DNA of 64,000 nt, taken from positions 62,001-126,000 of the forward strand of contig JAUMUG010000001.1 in the NCBI GenBank assembly GCA_030530775.1, written 5' to 3'. Below the pieces are notes generated by a model. The model did not search any database. It was given only the letters and a program-made list of their open reading frames with translations, and was not told where the DNA came from. Of this stretch, positions 31,272 to 39,924 are shown piece by piece; the stretch's first letter is position 1, and each line of letters begins with the position of its first letter. Both the position numbers and the translations under genes were made by a program. The stretch is from Lautropia sp. (GTDB taxonomy: Bacteria > Pseudomonadota > Gammaproteobacteria > Burkholderiales > Burkholderiaceae_E).

Positions 31272-31355
31272 TCTGAAAATCCGGGTGGACGAGGGTTGGC
31301 AACCGGGACCACTTTTCCTTCGGGACTCAGGATTTCCTCGGAGTCATCCAATGGC

Positions 31356-31442
31356 TGTGAATATCTGGACGAATTTCGAAAATCCGCTGCTCATCAGCCT
31401 TTCCGGATACTATCCACAGCTTTGCATTCTAACTTATCCACA
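31356..31442. promoter_or_regulatory. DnaA-box cluster between dnaA and rpmH
   Basis: A perfect consensus box TTATCCACA is at 31434–31442 (plus strand), a one-mismatch box CTATCCACA at 31410–31418, and TGTGAATAT, one mismatch from an inverted box, at 31356–31364. They lie between the divergent dnaA and rpmH promoters, so they may control dnaA and also act as a second origin element, as in bacteria with boxes on both sides of dnaA. Confidence 0.6.
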
Positions 31443-31470
31443 GATTGTCATCGAAGCGGTCACGGATGAA

Positions 31471-31500
31471 TTGACAAGACCTCCCTTCTCGCCTTCTAAT
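31471..31500 (+). promoter_or_regulatory. Sigma-70 promoter of the rpmH operon
   Basis: A perfect −35 TTGACA at 31471–31476 and a −10 TCTAAT (five of six) at 31495–31500, with an 18-base spacer. Transcription would begin near 31507, about 43 bases before rpmH. Confidence 0.7.
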
Positions 31501-31549
31501 GAAGGGATTTTCCTTTAACCTCGTCTGCGATTGTCGCACACTGTCGAAC

Positions 31550-31684
31550 ATGAAGCGTACCTACCAGCCCTCCGTCTGCCGTCGTAAAAGAACCCATGGC
31601 TTCCTGGTTCGCCAGAAATCCCGTGGTGGCCGTGCCGTTCTGCGTGCCCGTCGTGCCAAGGGTCGCAAACGTTTGGCAGTCTGA
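31550..31684 (+). CDS. rpmH: 50S ribosomal protein L34
   Basis: A 44-aa basic protein, [20 protein letters not shown] continuing to GRKRLAV, the full length and pattern of L34. The frame is open upstream to 31499, but MKRT is the universal start. I see no clear ribosome site. A cysteine at position 10 stands where betaproteobacterial homologues usually have Thr. It heads the rpmH–rnpA–yidD–yidC–mnmE group. The gap to rnpA (198 bp) is wider than usual. Confidence 0.97.
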   Translation: MKRTYQPSVCRRKRTHGFLVRQKSRGGRAVLRARRAKGRKRLAV

Positions 31685-31882
31685 TTTTTCCTGCTTTTTC
31701 TTGCCGGTTGCCTGGTCTGGTCTCTTCACTCGGACAGCCACTGGCCATTCGGTTTGCCGACAACCGTCGGCCTGATCGTTCATTGACCCTGCTTCTGACC
31801 CTGCTTCGTTCGCGTATCTGATCAGCCACGATCTACGCCGTTTCTGCACGGGCCGATTTCCGTCTTTTCATGGGGTGCTTGC

Positions 31883-32452
31883 GTGGGCCCTGCCGATGCC
31901 GGTCGTTCCGCCGGACGTTCCTTTGTGCCGCCCGTTCGGGTTTCTGGCCGGTTCCTTGTGTTGACAGGAACCCATCGACGCACGTCGGGCATACCGACCC
32001 ACACGGCCGAAGCCGAAGTGTCCGCTGTCCGTCCCATGCCCGATCTCCAGATCAGCGTTCCCAAGCGGCTGGTTCGTGCCGCCGTCAGGCGCAACACCGT
32101 CAAACGCGTGCTGCGTGAAGCATGGCGGGCTGCCTGCGTGGCTTCTTTTCCGACCGCCGGTCGTGTCTGGCGTTTTCAACTGAAGGCGCACCCGGCGGGT
32201 GGCCTGGTGGCCAAGAGTCAATATGCGCGTGCACAGATGCGTATGGCGGCGCGCCGTGCCGCCGGGCGTGCTGCGAGCATGCCCGTTGGGATGTCGGCCC
32301 GTCAGCCTGTAGAATTCATTGATTTGTCATCGAGTGGCTTTGCGGCCAGTAAACGACAGTTGCGTGCCGAGGCGGATGCCTTGCTGGCCGAAGCGCGTGC
32401 GCGACTGCAGACGGCGGGGCTGCGCCGTGCTCCAGGCGGAGTCCGTCGATGA
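31883..32452 (+). CDS. rnpA: Ribonuclease P protein component, divergent and extended
   Basis: Protein subunit of RNase P, which trims tRNA 5' ends. The signature helix is present but divergent: SVPKRLVRAAVRRNTVKRVL, where the usual RNR motif reads RRNTVKR. Upstream, VRVSGRFLVLTG fits the first beta strand. The best start after an in-frame TGA at 31796 is GTG 31883. The protein is 189 aa against about 120 normally: the loop before the signature is long (IPTHTAEAEVSAVRP), and the C-terminal 75 residues (SMPVGMSARQPVEF onward) are extra. Identification rests on position between rpmH and yidD plus the motif. It overlaps yidD by 4 bp. Confidence 0.78.
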   Translation: MGPADAGRSAGRSFVPPVRVSGRFLVLTGTHRRTSGIPTHTAEAEVSAVRPMPDLQISVPKRLVRAAVRRNTVKRVLREAWRAACVASFPTAGRVWRFQLKAHPAGGLVAKSQYARAQMRMAARRAAGRAASMPVGMSARQPVEFIDLSSSGFAASKRQLRAEADALLAEARARLQTAGLRRAPGGVRR

Positions 32453-32751
32453 ACGGTCGCCGTCCCCGTCCACTGGTTCGCGCTCTGATGGCAATGGTCC
32501 GTGGCTATCAGCTGGGCGTCGGCAGCATCATGACGCCCAGCTGCCGCTATGTGCCGAGCTGTTCGGAATACGCTCTGGACGCATTGCGGCTGCATGGCGC
32601 CGGCCGGGGCAGTTGGTTGACGCTCAAGCGAGTTTGCCGCTGTCATCCCTGGGGTGGGCATGGCTTCGATCCGGTTCCCCCGATCCGGGGAGATGGCGAC
32701 GACGGCGATCGTCAGCCGCGGGCCGTGTCGGCAAAGACGCCGCGCGGTTAA
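32449..32751 (+). CDS. yidD: Membrane protein insertion efficiency factor YidD
   Basis: A 100-aa protein with the compact YidD core: LMAMVRGYQLGVGSIMTPSC, RYVPSCSEYALDALRLHGAG, and a conserved CRCHPWGGHGFDPVP. The core is followed by a short acidic tail. YidD is a peripheral inner-membrane protein thought to help YidC insert proteins. The start overlaps rnpA by 4 bp (ATGA). The next gene, yidC, begins 232 bp on. Confidence 0.95.
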   Translation: MNGRRPRPLVRALMAMVRGYQLGVGSIMTPSCRYVPSCSEYALDALRLHGAGRGSWLTLKRVCRCHPWGGHGFDPVPPIRGDGDDGDRQPRAVSAKTPRG

Positions 32752-32983
32752 GCAAAAGTTTCGGTACACCGGCTTTGGCGGAATCTGGCTGCGATCGACG
32801 GTCATCGCAGCAGTGGCGCTGGTGGTCGCTCCGTAGTCTGGCCGTCGCCCGGGAGTCCGATTCCCCGGAAGCCAGTGGTCGCTCCGTCGACCGTCCGGCC
32901 GCTCCGGGTTCGGACTGCCAGCATTGCCCGGCGCCTGCAGGCTGTCGGTTCATTCTCAATTCAACAGGCTCATTGTCCCGAAG

Positions 32984-34681
32984 ATGCAACAGACCCAAAA
33001 GACCATTCTCTGGGTAGTTTTCTTCATGTCGCTGTTGTTCCTGTGGGACAACTGGCAGCAGTACAACGGCCGGGCACCCTTGTTCGGGTCCGCGCCCGCA
33101 GCGCAGAATGTCGCGCAGAACGATACCCCGGCCAATGGCGGCGACGCCACCGTGCCCAATGCTCCGGCCGCGGCCGAAGCCGGTGTGCCGACTGCCGGTA
33201 CGGGTGCAGCGGGTACCAACGTATCGGCAGCTCCTGCTGCCGGGCGAGGCGAGCGCATCCAGCTGATCAACGATGTACTGAAACTCGACATCGATACCGT
33301 CGGTGGCCAGATCATCCGCAGTGAATTGCTGCAGCACGTGCATGACACCACCAACACCGACAGCGGCAATCTGGTGATCCAGTCCACCGAGAAGGACCGG
33401 TTCTTCGTCGGTCAGACCGGTATCGTCGGCGTGACCGATGCACCGAATCACACCACGCCGATGAGTGTGGTGCGCACCATCGAAACCAATGGCATCGTGA
33501 CGGGCGTCGTGCTGGCGGCCGAAGGTGGTGGTCTGCGTGTCGAGCGGACGTATCTGCTGGAGCCTGGCTCTTATGAGGTCAAGGTCGACAACAAGGTCAC
33601 CAACCTGGGTGAGCAGCCGATGTCGCCGACGCTGTACATGCAGCTGACCCGCGACACCCATACCGCGCCGGGTCAGTCGGGCTTCTACAGCACCTATGTC
33701 GGTCCGGTCGTATATACCGACGCGGACAAGTTCCAGAAAGTCTCTTTCGACGACATCGAGAAGGGCAAGGCCCGTCATTCCGGCCGTGCCAACGATGGCT
33801 GGGCCGGCATCATTCAGCATTATTTCGTATCGGCCTGGGTGCCCAAGCAGGGTGTCAGCCGCGAATACTATGCTCGCCGTGTCGGACAGGGTACCTACAC
33901 CGTCGGTGCCTTCGAGCCGATGGGGCAGTTGGCAGCAGGCCAGTCGGTCGAAGTGACCGAGACCCTGTTCATCGGTCCGCAGGATCAGAATGTGCTCGAA
34001 CAGGTGGCACCGGGCCTGGATCTGGTCGTCGACTATGGCTGGCTGACGGCCATCGCCAAGCCACTGTTCTGGCTGCTGACCTTCTTGCACGGCATCGTCG
34101 GAAACTGGGGCTGGGCCATCGTGCTGCTGACCATCCTGGTCAAGCTCGCCTTCTTCCCGTTGCAGGCTGCCAGCTACAAATCGATGGCCAAGATGCGCAA
34201 GGTTCAGCCCAAGCTCAACGCCATCCGTGAGCGCTATGGTGATGACCGGATGAAGATGAACCAGGCCATGATGGACCTGTACAAGACCGAGAAGATCAAT
34301 CCGCTGGGCGGCTGTCTGCCGATCCTGGTACAGATCCCGGTGTTCATCGCGTTGTACTGGGTGTTGTTGGCTTCGGTCGAAATCCGCAACGCGCCGTGGG
34401 TCGGCTGGATCGGGGATTTGTCCAGCCCCGACCCCTTCTATATTTTGCCGGTGCTGATGGCTGCCACCATGTTCATCCAGACCAAGCTGAATCCGACGCC
34501 AGCCGATCCGGTTCAGGCCAAGATGATGATGTGGATGCCGGTGATCTTCTCGGTGATGTTCTTTTTCTTCCCGGCCGGTCTGGTGCTGTACTGGGTGGTG
34601 AGCAACATCTTCTCGATCGCCCAGCAGTGGGTCATTACCCGCCGGATCGAGAACAAACCGATATTCGGCCGCGCGGCCTGA
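32984..34681 (+). CDS. yidC: Membrane protein insertase YidC (Oxa1 family)
   Basis: A 565-aa protein starting [20 protein letters not shown], the first membrane helix. A linker rich in A, P and N (about 35–85) and the large periplasmic P1 domain follow. The C-terminal insertase core includes [40 protein letters not shown] and [20 protein letters not shown]. It inserts proteins alone or with SecYEG. The start at 32984 is chosen by homology; a 20-codon upstream extension is open but not conserved. mnmE follows after 7 bases. Confidence 0.97.
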   Translation: MQQTQKTILWVVFFMSLLFLWDNWQQYNGRAPLFGSAPAAQNVAQNDTPANGGDATVPNAPAAAEAGVPTAGTGAAGTNVSAAPAAGRGERIQLINDVLKLDIDTVGGQIIRSELLQHVHDTTNTDSGNLVIQSTEKDRFFVGQTGIVGVTDAPNHTTPMSVVRTIETNGIVTGVVLAAEGGGLRVERTYLLEPGSYEVKVDNKVTNLGEQPMSPTLYMQLTRDTHTAPGQSGFYSTYVGPVVYTDADKFQKVSFDDIEKGKARHSGRANDGWAGIIQHYFVSAWVPKQGVSREYYARRVGQGTYTVGAFEPMGQLAAGQSVEVTETLFIGPQDQNVLEQVAPGLDLVVDYGWLTAIAKPLFWLLTFLHGIVGNWGWAIVLLTILVKLAFFPLQAASYKSMAKMRKVQPKLNAIRERYGDDRMKMNQAMMDLYKTEKINPLGGCLPILVQIPVFIALYWVLLASVEIRNAPWVGWIGDLSSPDPFYILPVLMAATMFIQTKLNPTPADPVQAKMMMWMPVIFSVMFFFFPAGLVLYWVVSNIFSIAQQWVITRRIENKPIFGRAA

Positions 34682-34688
34682 TCCTGCG

Positions 34689-36632
34689 GTGCAGGACCAA
34701 CGACCGATCTGTGCGATTGCCACGGCGCCCGGGCAGGGCGCCATCGGTGTCGTCAGGGTGTCGGCACCCGACGGCAACATCATCGCAGCCCTTGCAGATG
34801 CCATCTGCGGGGCTGTGTTGCTTTCGGATTCTGGTAGGGTTGGTCGTTCCGATGCCGATGTGGCTGCCAGCGGCAGAACCGATGTGGTACCGATGGCTCC
34901 GGCTGCCTCGAGTGCTTCGCTCGTCGACACGGCCGATAGTATTGCGAGGCACGCGTATGGGAGATTCGAATCCCATCCTGCACCCATGGAGGTGGAGGGC
35001 CCGGATTCTTCAGCCGGTGTCTCGACAGTTTCCAGACGTGTCCTGAAGCCGCGTTCTGTGAATTATGGTCCTTTTCTGGCTGCCGATGCCCAGCCGATCG
35101 ACTATGGGTTGACGGTCTGGTTTCCTGCCCCCCATTCCTACACTGGCGAACATGTGCTGGAGTTTCAGGGGCATGGTGGGCCCGTGGTACAGCAGATTCT
35201 GCTCAAGCGCGTGCTCGAAGTCGGCACCGCTTTCGACATCCGGCTGGCCGAGCCGGGCGAATTCACGGAACGCGCCTTTCTCAACGACAAGCTCGATCTG
35301 GTGCAGGCTGAAGCCGTGGCCGATCTGATCGAAGCCAGTACCGAACAGGCGGCCCGTTCGGCCACCCGTTCTCTACAGGGGGTTTTCTCCGATCGGATCG
35401 ACGCGTTGGCCGAGCAGATGCTGCATCTGCGCATGCTGGTCGAGGCCACACTCGATTTTCCTGAAGAAGAAATCGAATTCCTGGAACGGGCCGACGCCTG
35501 TGGCCAGCTCGATGCCATCGAAAGGACACTGCAGACGCTGTTTGACACCGCCCGCAGTGGCGCCCGATTGCGACAAGGACTCAACGTGGTGCTGACCGGC
35601 GCGCCCAATGTCGGCAAATCCAGCCTGCTCAATGCCCTGGCTGGTGCCGAGGTCGCCATCGTCACGCCGATTGCCGGTACCACCCGTGATCGGGTCATCG
35701 AGCAGATCAGTATCGAAGGTGTGCCGATCAACCTGATCGACACCGCCGGTTTGCGCGACACCGATGATGTGGTCGAACGTATCGGCATCGAACGAACCTG
35801 GGCCGAAATCGAAAAGGCCGATGTGGTGGTGCATCTGCAGGCGGCGGACGGTCTGGCTATCGGACCCGCACCTTTCGGGGAGAGGAAGAACGTCCGGGAC
35901 ACCGAGGAAGGTGTCCGGCGCTCAGCGGTTGCGGAGCCTGCCGTTGCGGAAAAAGATCATCTTGAAAGCAGCGGGGCCAGCGGGGCGGCTGCAACCCGTC
36001 GAGTTTCGGATATCGCGTCTTCGGGTGCAGCGACCCCTGTCCGGATCGAGGTCGACGAAACGCTTGCCGAGCGTAATCTGATCGAAGCCATCAATGCCCG
36101 CGTACCGGCCCGTACCCGTCAGCTGACGGTCATCAACAAGATAGATCTGTTGGCCGATCGTCAGCACATAGAGCAGGGCGCAGGTGTTGCATCGACGATG
36201 ACCGATGGCAGCACGGCTTCCCAGTTGTCCACGGGAGAATCCGTCTTGCCCTCATCGACGACGCCCGTTGCCCGGTTGGCCGAGGCTCGACTCGTGGCCC
36301 GTTCGCATGCGGATTCCGATGAGGTGCTGTGGCTGTCGGCCCGGACCGGTGAAGGCATCGAAGCCTTCCGCCGCAAGCTGCTCGAAATAGCCGGCTTTCA
36401 ACCCGGCTCCGAAGGCGTCTTCATTGCCCGCGAACGTCACCTGCAGGCATTGCAGCAGGCACTGACCCACCTGGGACTGGCCCGCGAACACCTCCACCAC
36501 GGTGACCAGAGTTTGGATCTGTTTGCCGAAGAACTGCGACTGGCTCACAACGCACTGGGCCGCATCACCGGTGCCGTCAGCGCCGACGAACTGCTGGGAG
36601 TGATATTCAGCCGGTTCTGTATCGGGAAGTGA
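34689..36632 (+). CDS. mnmE: tRNA modification GTPase MnmE with three large insertions
   Basis: With MnmG it makes the 5-carboxymethylaminomethyl modification of U34 in tRNA. The start is GTG 34689, 7 bases after yidC. All family marks are present: [15 protein letters not shown] near residue 14, [17 protein letters not shown] from Y151, G1 GAPNVGKSS from 304, G3 DTAGLRDT from 351, G4 NKID from 483, a G5-like SARTGEG from 550 and the C-terminal FCIGK. The protein is 647 aa against about 455. Insertions of roughly 80, 67 and 43 residues fall in the N-terminal domain (about 48–125), between G3 and G4, and between G4 and G5. All are hydrophilic and rich in A, S, T, E and R. Confidence 0.95.
   Translation: MQDQRPICAIATAPGQGAIGVVRVSAPDGNIIAALADAICGAVLLSDSGRVGRSDADVAASGRTDVVPMAPAASSASLVDTADSIARHAYGRFESHPAPMEVEGPDSSAGVSTVSRRVLKPRSVNYGPFLAADAQPIDYGLTVWFPAPHSYTGEHVLEFQGHGGPVVQQILLKRVLEVGTAFDIRLAEPGEFTERAFLNDKLDLVQAEAVADLIEASTEQAARSATRSLQGVFSDRIDALAEQMLHLRMLVEATLDFPEEEIEFLERADACGQLDAIERTLQTLFDTARSGARLRQGLNVVLTGAPNVGKSSLLNALAGAEVAIVTPIAGTTRDRVIEQISIEGVPINLIDTAGLRDTDDVVERIGIERTWAEIEKADVVVHLQAADGLAIGPAPFGERKNVRDTEEGVRRSAVAEPAVAEKDHLESSGASGAAATRRVSDIASSGAATPVRIEVDETLAERNLIEAINARVPARTRQLTVINKIDLLADRQHIEQGAGVASTMTDGSTASQLSTGESVLPSSTTPVARLAEARLVARSHADSDEVLWLSARTGEGIEAFRRKLLEIAGFQPGSEGVFIARERHLQALQQALTHLGLAREHLHHGDQSLDLFAEELRLAHNALGRITGAVSADELLGVIFSRFCIGK
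34904..34984 (+). other. Structured tRNA-3'-end-like segment inside mnmE
   Basis: Within the first MnmE insertion, ATGGGA/TCCCAT (34957–34962 with 34971–34976) encloses GATTCGAA, like a T-arm, and is followed by CCTGCACCCA, like an acceptor 3' strand ending CCA. TGCCTCG/CGAGGCA (34904–34910 with 34945–34951) adds a stem. TCCTGCACC (34976–34984) is complementary to GGTGCAGGA at 34688–34696, the mnmE start. No complete tRNA can be folded, so this is a resemblance only. Confidence 0.25.
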
Positions 36633-36756
36633 GGTGGGTTCGGGGGCGGGTCTGTACGGTACGGTCACGGATTCGTACGTGGAGATCTTCCCAACCGCGG
36701 GGCATTGTCTCGTGCTATTCCCTTGTAGACAGCCGGAACTGCGTCGAACCGCTCTG

Positions 36757-38370
36757 TCAAAGCAACCATTCGATCGGCAGCAGGGACATGAAACCCACGC
36801 CGAAACGTTTCCACCACGTAGTGTTGGGTTCTTCGGTATAGATCACTTCACGTCCGTTCTCGATGGTGGACCATCGAATCCGGGATCCGTCCAGGCTCAG
36901 TTCATAGGCATCGATCCGGTCCGAACCCAGACTTTGGTGCAGTTGCCGTGCCAGGGCCGGGCTGTCGATCAGTATGCCCATCTCGGTATTCAGCGCTATC
37001 GAACGTGGGTCCATGTTGAATGAGCCGACGAACAGCTGTTTGCCGTCGACTTCGATGGTTTTGGCGTGAAGGCTGGCACTGCTGCTGCCCGAGAGCCTCT
37101 CACGTCTTCGCACGACGATGGTGGCGTCCGGCTTCAGTTCAAACAGTTTGACACCGGCCTTCAGTAAGGGCTTGCGGTATTTGACGTAACCGGAATGGAC
37201 GACCGTCACATCGGTGGCCGAAAGCGCGTTGGTCACGACCGTGACCTCGACCCCGCGTCTGGCCAGGCGCATCAGCGAATCGGCACCGATGGAGGTCGGG
37301 ACGAAATAGGGTGATACGATGGTCAGATGCCGTTGGGCACGCCCCATCCAGTCGTCCAACCTGCCGATCAGCAATTGGTCGAGGCTTTCCGTGCCCAGAC
37401 CCTTGTCCGGGTTGTCGCTCAGCAACCGAGTGGCTGCCCATTCGAAGCTCATCGTCTGCCCTTGCACTTGCTTGTTCAGCATCGATCGCCGAAGCACCTG
37501 CAGGTAATTCTGCGTGGAGGAATCGGTGCCTGGTTGAACACCTACGTCGATACTGATGGTTTGTGGGCTTATGATCTGTCGTAAAGGGTAGCTCGAAGCA
37601 CTTGCCCAGTAGCGATCGAAGTCGGTGGATACCTGGTCGACGATAGTACCCACCGCAATCACGTCGAGGTCGACGAACATCACGCCATCGCCAGCATCAA
37701 AGTATTCATTGCCGATGTTGCGTCCGCCGACGATGGTGATCTGGTTGTCGACGGTGAATGATTTGTTGTGCATCCGCCGGTTGAGGCGGGAAAAATCGGC
37801 GACGAAACCCATAGACCGAAAGCTGCGCAACAAAAAAGGGTTGAACAGCCTTACGTCGATCATCGGATGTTCGTCCAGTCCTTTCAGCACTGGGTCCATG
37901 GCCGCCGTATTGTTGTCGTCCAGCAGAAGCCGGACCCGAACGCCTCTGTCCGCTGCCTGACGCAGTGCCTGCAGCAACAGCCGACCCGACGTGTCGTCAC
38001 GCCAGATGTAATACTGCGCGTCGATCGAACGTTCGGCTTCGAATGCCATCAATGCCCGGGCAGCAAAGGCATCGTGGCCATCGGTCAGAGGATGGATGCC
38101 CGACAATCCGTCGTGCGCGCGAACGATGTCTGCCAGGGCCATGCCCAGGCGGGTCGAGCCGGTATCGGTGAAACGGGTGGAATGAGCGGTATCGGCCCGC
38201 TCGGGCAGCGTTGAGCATCCGATACACAGCAATGATGCCAGTACCATCAAAATCAACGGACGATTTGAGGGACGTATCGATCTTCCAATGGACCGCTCGC
38301 GGTCCACGTCCTTGCCGGGGTGAAAACGTATGGATGGCAAACCGGAGCATTCGACGATCAAACGTTGCAT
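36757..38370 (-). CDS. Phospholipase D/cardiolipin synthase-like lipoprotein
   Basis: A 537-aa protein with two HKD motifs: H201 in MHNKSFTVDNQITIVGGRN and H435 in LHAKTIEVDGKQLFVGSFN. A hydrophobic stretch LILMVLASLLCIGCS near residues 38–52 looks like a lipoprotein signal with C52 lipidated, so the enzyme would be periplasmic or outer-membrane bound. The family transfers phosphatidyl groups, making cardiolipin or hydrolysing phospholipid. The start is uncertain: ATG 38370 follows AGGAG but puts a long basic stretch before the signal; GTG 38307 or ATG 38247 would shorten it. A broken paralogue lies directly upstream. Confidence 0.85.
   Translation of the reverse strand: MQRLIVECSGLPSIRFHPGKDVDRERSIGRSIRPSNRPLILMVLASLLCIGCSTLPERADTAHSTRFTDTGSTRLGMALADIVRAHDGLSGIHPLTDGHDAFAARALMAFEAERSIDAQYYIWRDDTSGRLLLQALRQAADRGVRVRLLLDDNNTAAMDPVLKGLDEHPMIDVRLFNPFLLRSFRSMGFVADFSRLNRRMHNKSFTVDNQITIVGGRNIGNEYFDAGDGVMFVDLDVIAVGTIVDQVSTDFDRYWASASSYPLRQIISPQTISIDVGVQPGTDSSTQNYLQVLRRSMLNKQVQGQTMSFEWAATRLLSDNPDKGLGTESLDQLLIGRLDDWMGRAQRHLTIVSPYFVPTSIGADSLMRLARRGVEVTVVTNALSATDVTVVHSGYVKYRKPLLKAGVKLFELKPDATIVVRRRERLSGSSSASLHAKTIEVDGKQLFVGSFNMDPRSIALNTEMGILIDSPALARQLHQSLGSDRIDAYELSLDGSRIRWSTIENGREVIYTEEPNTTWWKRFGVGFMSLLPIEWLL
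38289..38306. repeat. Perfect palindrome in the phospholipase D gene start
   Basis: TGGACCGC-TC-GCGGTCCA is an 18-base perfect inverted repeat near codons 22–28. It could be a hairpin that hides a start region or an operator; nothing else supports either. Confidence 0.4.
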
Positions 38371-38383
38371 GGCCCCATTCTCC

Positions 38384-38500
38384 TACAGCAGCCAATCGAT
38401 CGGCAGTCTTGCGTAATGCCTGCAGCAATACTCGTCCGGACGTGTCGTCATATCGGATTCCATACTGTGTGTCGATCGTTTGGACAGGCGATCTTTCTGG
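38384..38500 (-). pseudogene. Fragment of a second phospholipase D gene
   Basis: The reverse strand reads ERSPVQTIDTQYGIRYDD, then TSGRVLLQALRKTADR. The intact gene just downstream has ERSIDAQYYIWRDD, then TSGRLLLQALRQAADR, so about 33 of its residues are repeated with only a few changes. The frame then runs out of register. No start, no HKD motif and no further homology are seen, so it is the remnant of a tandem duplicate, about 130 bp from the present gene's start. Confidence 0.7.
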
Positions 38501-38515
38501 AAGCCTGGGATGTAT

Positions 38516-39595
38516 TCATTTCAAGGCATCCGCAATCGCCATTCCCATGTCGGTCGTGCTGGCCCGACCGCCCAGGTCAGGTGTGCGCGGGCCGTGTTCC
38601 AGAACCCGTTCGATCGACGTCATCAGTTCCTGTGATGCGTTCAGGAAGGCAGGGTCTTTTTCGCCGAGAAAATCCAGCATCATTGCAGCCGACCAGATCA
38701 TACCGACGGGATTGGCAATATTTTTACGGTAAATATCAGGCGCCGAACCATGTACGGGTTCGAACAACGAAGGAAATTTGCGTTCAGGGTTGAGATTGGC
38801 CGAGGGCGCAATGCCGATCGTTCCGGCACAGGCCGGACCCAGGTCCGACAGGATGTCGCCGAACAGGTTGGAAGCCACCACCACATCGAAACGCTCCGGC
38901 GACAGCACGAAGCGCGCCGTCAGAATATCGATATGGTATTTGTCCCAACGTACCTGCGGATAGTGGGCAGCCATCGCTTCGAGACGTTCATCCCAGTACG
39001 GCATACTGATGGCGATGCCGTTGGATTTGGTGGCCGACGTCAGATGCCGCTTGGGACGGCGACTGGCCAGCTTGAAGGCGTAGTCCAGTACCCGGTCGAT
39101 GCCGTGGCGCGAGAAAACCGATTCCTGTATCACGATCTCACGCCCGGTGCCGCCGTAGATTCTGCCGCCCAGGTTGGTGTATTCACCTTCGGTGTTTTCG
39201 CGCACCACCCAGAAATCGATGTCACCGGGTTGCTTGCCCGCCAGCGGGCAGGGTACACCCGGCATCAGCCGAACCGGCCGCAGATTGATGTACTGGTCGA
39301 ACTCGCGCCGGAAGCGGAGCAGCGAACCCCACAGCGAGACGTGATCGGGCACCACATCCGGCCAACCGACCGCACCGAACAGAATCGCATCAAAATCTTT
39401 CAACCGCTCGAACCAGTCGGATGGCAGCATATCGCCACATTGCTGCCAGTATTCGGCACAGGCCCAGTCGAAATGCTCGTATTCAAGCGCCAGCCCGTGA
39501 CGCTGGCTCAGCACCTCCAGCGCCCGCAGCGCCTCCGGCATCACTTCCTTGCCGATGCCGTCACCGGGAATGACGGCGATTCTCGATGTGGACAT
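38516..39595 (-). CDS. Tartrate dehydrogenase/decarboxylase or D-malate dehydrogenase
   Basis: A 359-aa NAD-dependent beta-decarboxylating dehydrogenase. It begins RIAVIPGDGIGKEVMPEALR and has DFWVVRENTEGEYTNLGGRI, the substrate loop of the family. TSATKSNGIAISMPYWDER separates the tartrate/D-malate branch (TtuC, DmlA) from LeuB. The NAD site has LFEPVHGSAPDIYRKNIANP. It would convert D-malate to pyruvate or tartrate to glycerate-type products in the cytosol. No regulator or transporter for tartrate is adjacent, so the substrate is open. Confidence 0.88.
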   Translation of the reverse strand: MSTSRIAVIPGDGIGKEVMPEALRALEVLSQRHGLALEYEHFDWACAEYWQQCGDMLPSDWFERLKDFDAILFGAVGWPDVVPDHVSLWGSLLRFRREFDQYINLRPVRLMPGVPCPLAGKQPGDIDFWVVRENTEGEYTNLGGRIYGGTGREIVIQESVFSRHGIDRVLDYAFKLASRRPKRHLTSATKSNGIAISMPYWDERLEAMAAHYPQVRWDKYHIDILTARFVLSPERFDVVVASNLFGDILSDLGPACAGTIGIAPSANLNPERKFPSLFEPVHGSAPDIYRKNIANPVGMIWSAAMMLDFLGEKDPAFLNASQELMTSIERVLEHGPRTPDLGGRASTTDMGMAIADALK

Positions 39596-39924
39596 GATCG
39601 ATCCTCGATGGGGGGTAGATGATTGCTGTATCGAGTCTAGCCGATCATTGTCGGTGACTTGCCGTTGATCCCTTCGTGAAGGTTGCAGGAGACCGTCCTG
39701 GCTGGATTCCGACCGATTTCAGACCGACGACGTGCCAAGCTATCCGAGACGAGGTGTTTGACCATCGCATGGCTTTCTTGAGTGGCGTCGTAGGTGTTTG
39801 AAGCGATCAGCCTGGATTCCCGCCGAAAGCCTGTTGCATACTGTGTCTATAATGCAACGGTCTCGCTTGTACGGGGGTTGAGCCCTGGCCGTACCAATAC
39901 TGAACGTGTGGGAGGAAAAAGCAG
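39596..39924. other. Gap upstream of the MBL-fold gene
   Basis: No gene. It holds a likely promoter with an overlapping inverted repeat (next entry). GTACGG/CCGTAC (39869–39874 with 39889–39894) forms a hairpin in what would be the leader RNA, and a strong ribosome site GGGAGG sits 9–10 bases before the ATG at 39925. Confidence 0.5.
39834..39857 (+). promoter_or_regulatory. TATAAT box overlapped by an inverted repeat
   Basis: A perfect −10 hexamer TATAAT at 39848–39853 lies inside TTGCAT-N12-ATGCAA (39834–39839 with 39852–39857). A symmetric site across a −10 box is typical of a repressor operator. There is no good −35 at 16–18 bases. Confidence 0.4.

Noticed and set aside
34904..34984. A functional tRNA gene
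   Set aside because: There is no matching 5' acceptor strand, D-arm or anticodon arm within tRNA distance, and the segment is inside an intact mnmE frame.
32624..34987. 787-codon open frame on the minus strand opposite yidD–yidC–mnmE
   Set aside because: It lies entirely antisense to well-supported genes; its His/Gln/Gly/Asp-rich text shows no domain and is what high-GC antisense frames give.
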